DNA of 5,545 bases, from the NCBI GenBank assembly GCA_900543615.1, contig UQSC01000119.1, positions 1 to 5,545 of the forward strand, read 5' to 3'. The position numbers were made by a program, and so were the translations under genes. Source of the stretch: an uncultured Collinsella sp. Its GTDB lineage: Bacteria; Actinomycetota; Coriobacteriia; Coriobacteriales; Coriobacteriaceae. This document shows, piece after piece, positions 5,008 to 5,545 of the stretch (position 1 is its first letter; each line of letters opens with the position of its first letter). The notes beneath the pieces are model-generated. The model saw only the letters and a list, made by a program, of their open reading frames with translations, was not told the origin of the DNA and searched no databases.

Positions 5008-5545
5008 CTACTCCCCCAGCAGGGCCTTCTCGGGCGTGATGGGAAGCGAGCGAACCTGATGGCCGGTGGCGTGCGCCACGGCCGAGGCCACGGCGGCGAG
5101 CGGCGTGTTGATGACGACCTCGCCGATCGACTTGGCGCCAAACGGGCCCGTCGGCTCGTAGCTCGGCTCAAAGGCCACGCGGATGCTGCCGATATCCAGG
5201 CGCGTGGGCAGCTTGTAGCTCATAAAGTTGCCGGTGCGCAGACGGCCGCGCTCATCGTGCTCGACGATCTCATAGAGCGCGTGGCCGATGCCCTGGGCAA
5301 TGCCGCCTTCGGCCTGGACGCGTGCGAGCGCCTCGTTGATCACGGTGCCGCAGTCCACAGCCGCCACGTAGTCCACCACAGTCACCTTACCGGTGGCCTT
5401 GTCGACCTCGACCTCGGCAATGCCAGCCATAAACGGCGGAGGCGAAACGGGCAGGCAGGCAGAGGCATGCGACGTGAGCGCGTCGCCGCCCGCGATGTTC
5501 TTGACGCACAGGTTGGCAAAGTCGCGCAGCGTGAGGTAGCGGTTC
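5008..5545 (-). CDS. Xanthine dehydrogenase/aldehyde oxidase family, molybdopterin-binding subunit, C-terminal 178 residues
   Basis: Partial gene entering from the upstream window edge. The open frame runs from the edge (first full codon 5544-5542, reading NRYLTLRDF) to TAG at 5010-5008. Members hydroxylate purines, aldehydes or N-heterocycles at a molybdenum centre, passing electrons to FeS and flavin subunits. Family marks are AAVDCGTVINEALARVQAEGGIAQGIGHALYE (about residues 61-92; typical family form is VDCGxxINP...QxEGGxxQGxGxALYE) and GPFGAKSIGEVVINTPLAAVASAVAHATG near the end. The GE glutamate (about residue 142 of the visible part, codon 5121-5119) corresponds to the catalytic Glu in GxKxxGE. 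The usual proline after it is V. The substrate cannot be assigned from this fragment. An internal ATG at 5430 is not the start, because homology continues upstream of it. A terminator follows. Confidence 0.9.
   Translation of the reverse strand, partial: NRYLTLRDFANLCVKNIAGGDALTSHASACLPVSPPPFMAGIAEVEVDKATGKVTVVDYVAAVDCGTVINEALARVQAEGGIAQGIGHALYEIVEHDERGRLRTGNFMSYKLPTRLDIGSIRVAFEPSYEPTGPFGAKSIGEVVINTPLAAVASAVAHATGHQVRSLPITPEKALLGE

Noticed and set aside
1..5545. CRISPR array, insertion sequence, prophage or toxin-antitoxin system
   Set aside because: No repeat-spacer pattern, transposase, integrase or small paired genes were seen; the window is filled by housekeeping genes.

Overview
The window looks like a GC-rich actinobacterial chromosome segment. 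Gut Coriobacteriia of the Collinsella type are the best guess. This rests on the gene order (tRNA-Leu, tig, clpP, clpX, valS on one strand), the GC-rich codons and the character of the proteins; no database search was possible. Every gene I can support lies on the minus strand, so transcription runs from high to low coordinates.

Layout in the direction of transcription. (1) 5545-5008: C-terminal end of a molybdopterin-binding subunit of the xanthine dehydrogenase/aldehyde oxidase family, cut by the window edge and followed by a GC-rich hairpin terminator (4946-4969). (2) 4858-4775: tRNA-Leu(UAG) with an encoded CCA end and an extended -10 promoter about 20 nt upstream. (3) 4686-3385: trigger factor (tig), with a perfect AGGAGG ribosome-binding site that argues for a GTG or TTG start rather than the upstream ATG. 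(4) 3384-3222: a 163-nt spacer rich in inverted repeats, including a terminator-like hairpin just before clpP. (5) 3221-2601: clpP. (6) 2599-1193: clpX, one base after the clpP stop, followed by a strong intrinsic terminator (1136-1171). (7) 1135-907: a valS leader carrying a striking nested palindrome. (8) 906-1: the first 302 codons of valS, running off the window.

Tig, ClpP and ClpX form a protein quality-control module. Trigger factor meets nascent chains at the ribosome, ClpX unfolds tagged substrates, and ClpP degrades them. All catalytic residues of ClpP and ClpX are present. ValRS and tRNA-Leu belong to translation and flank the module. The xdh-type gene is a metabolic gene ended by its own terminator.

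No new defence, mobile or biosynthetic system is visible; this is essentially housekeeping DNA. The points that merit a second look are the 114-bp nested palindrome in the valS leader, the palindromes between tig and clpP, the long linker and acidic insertion in ClpX, and the divergent PPIase domain of trigger factor.
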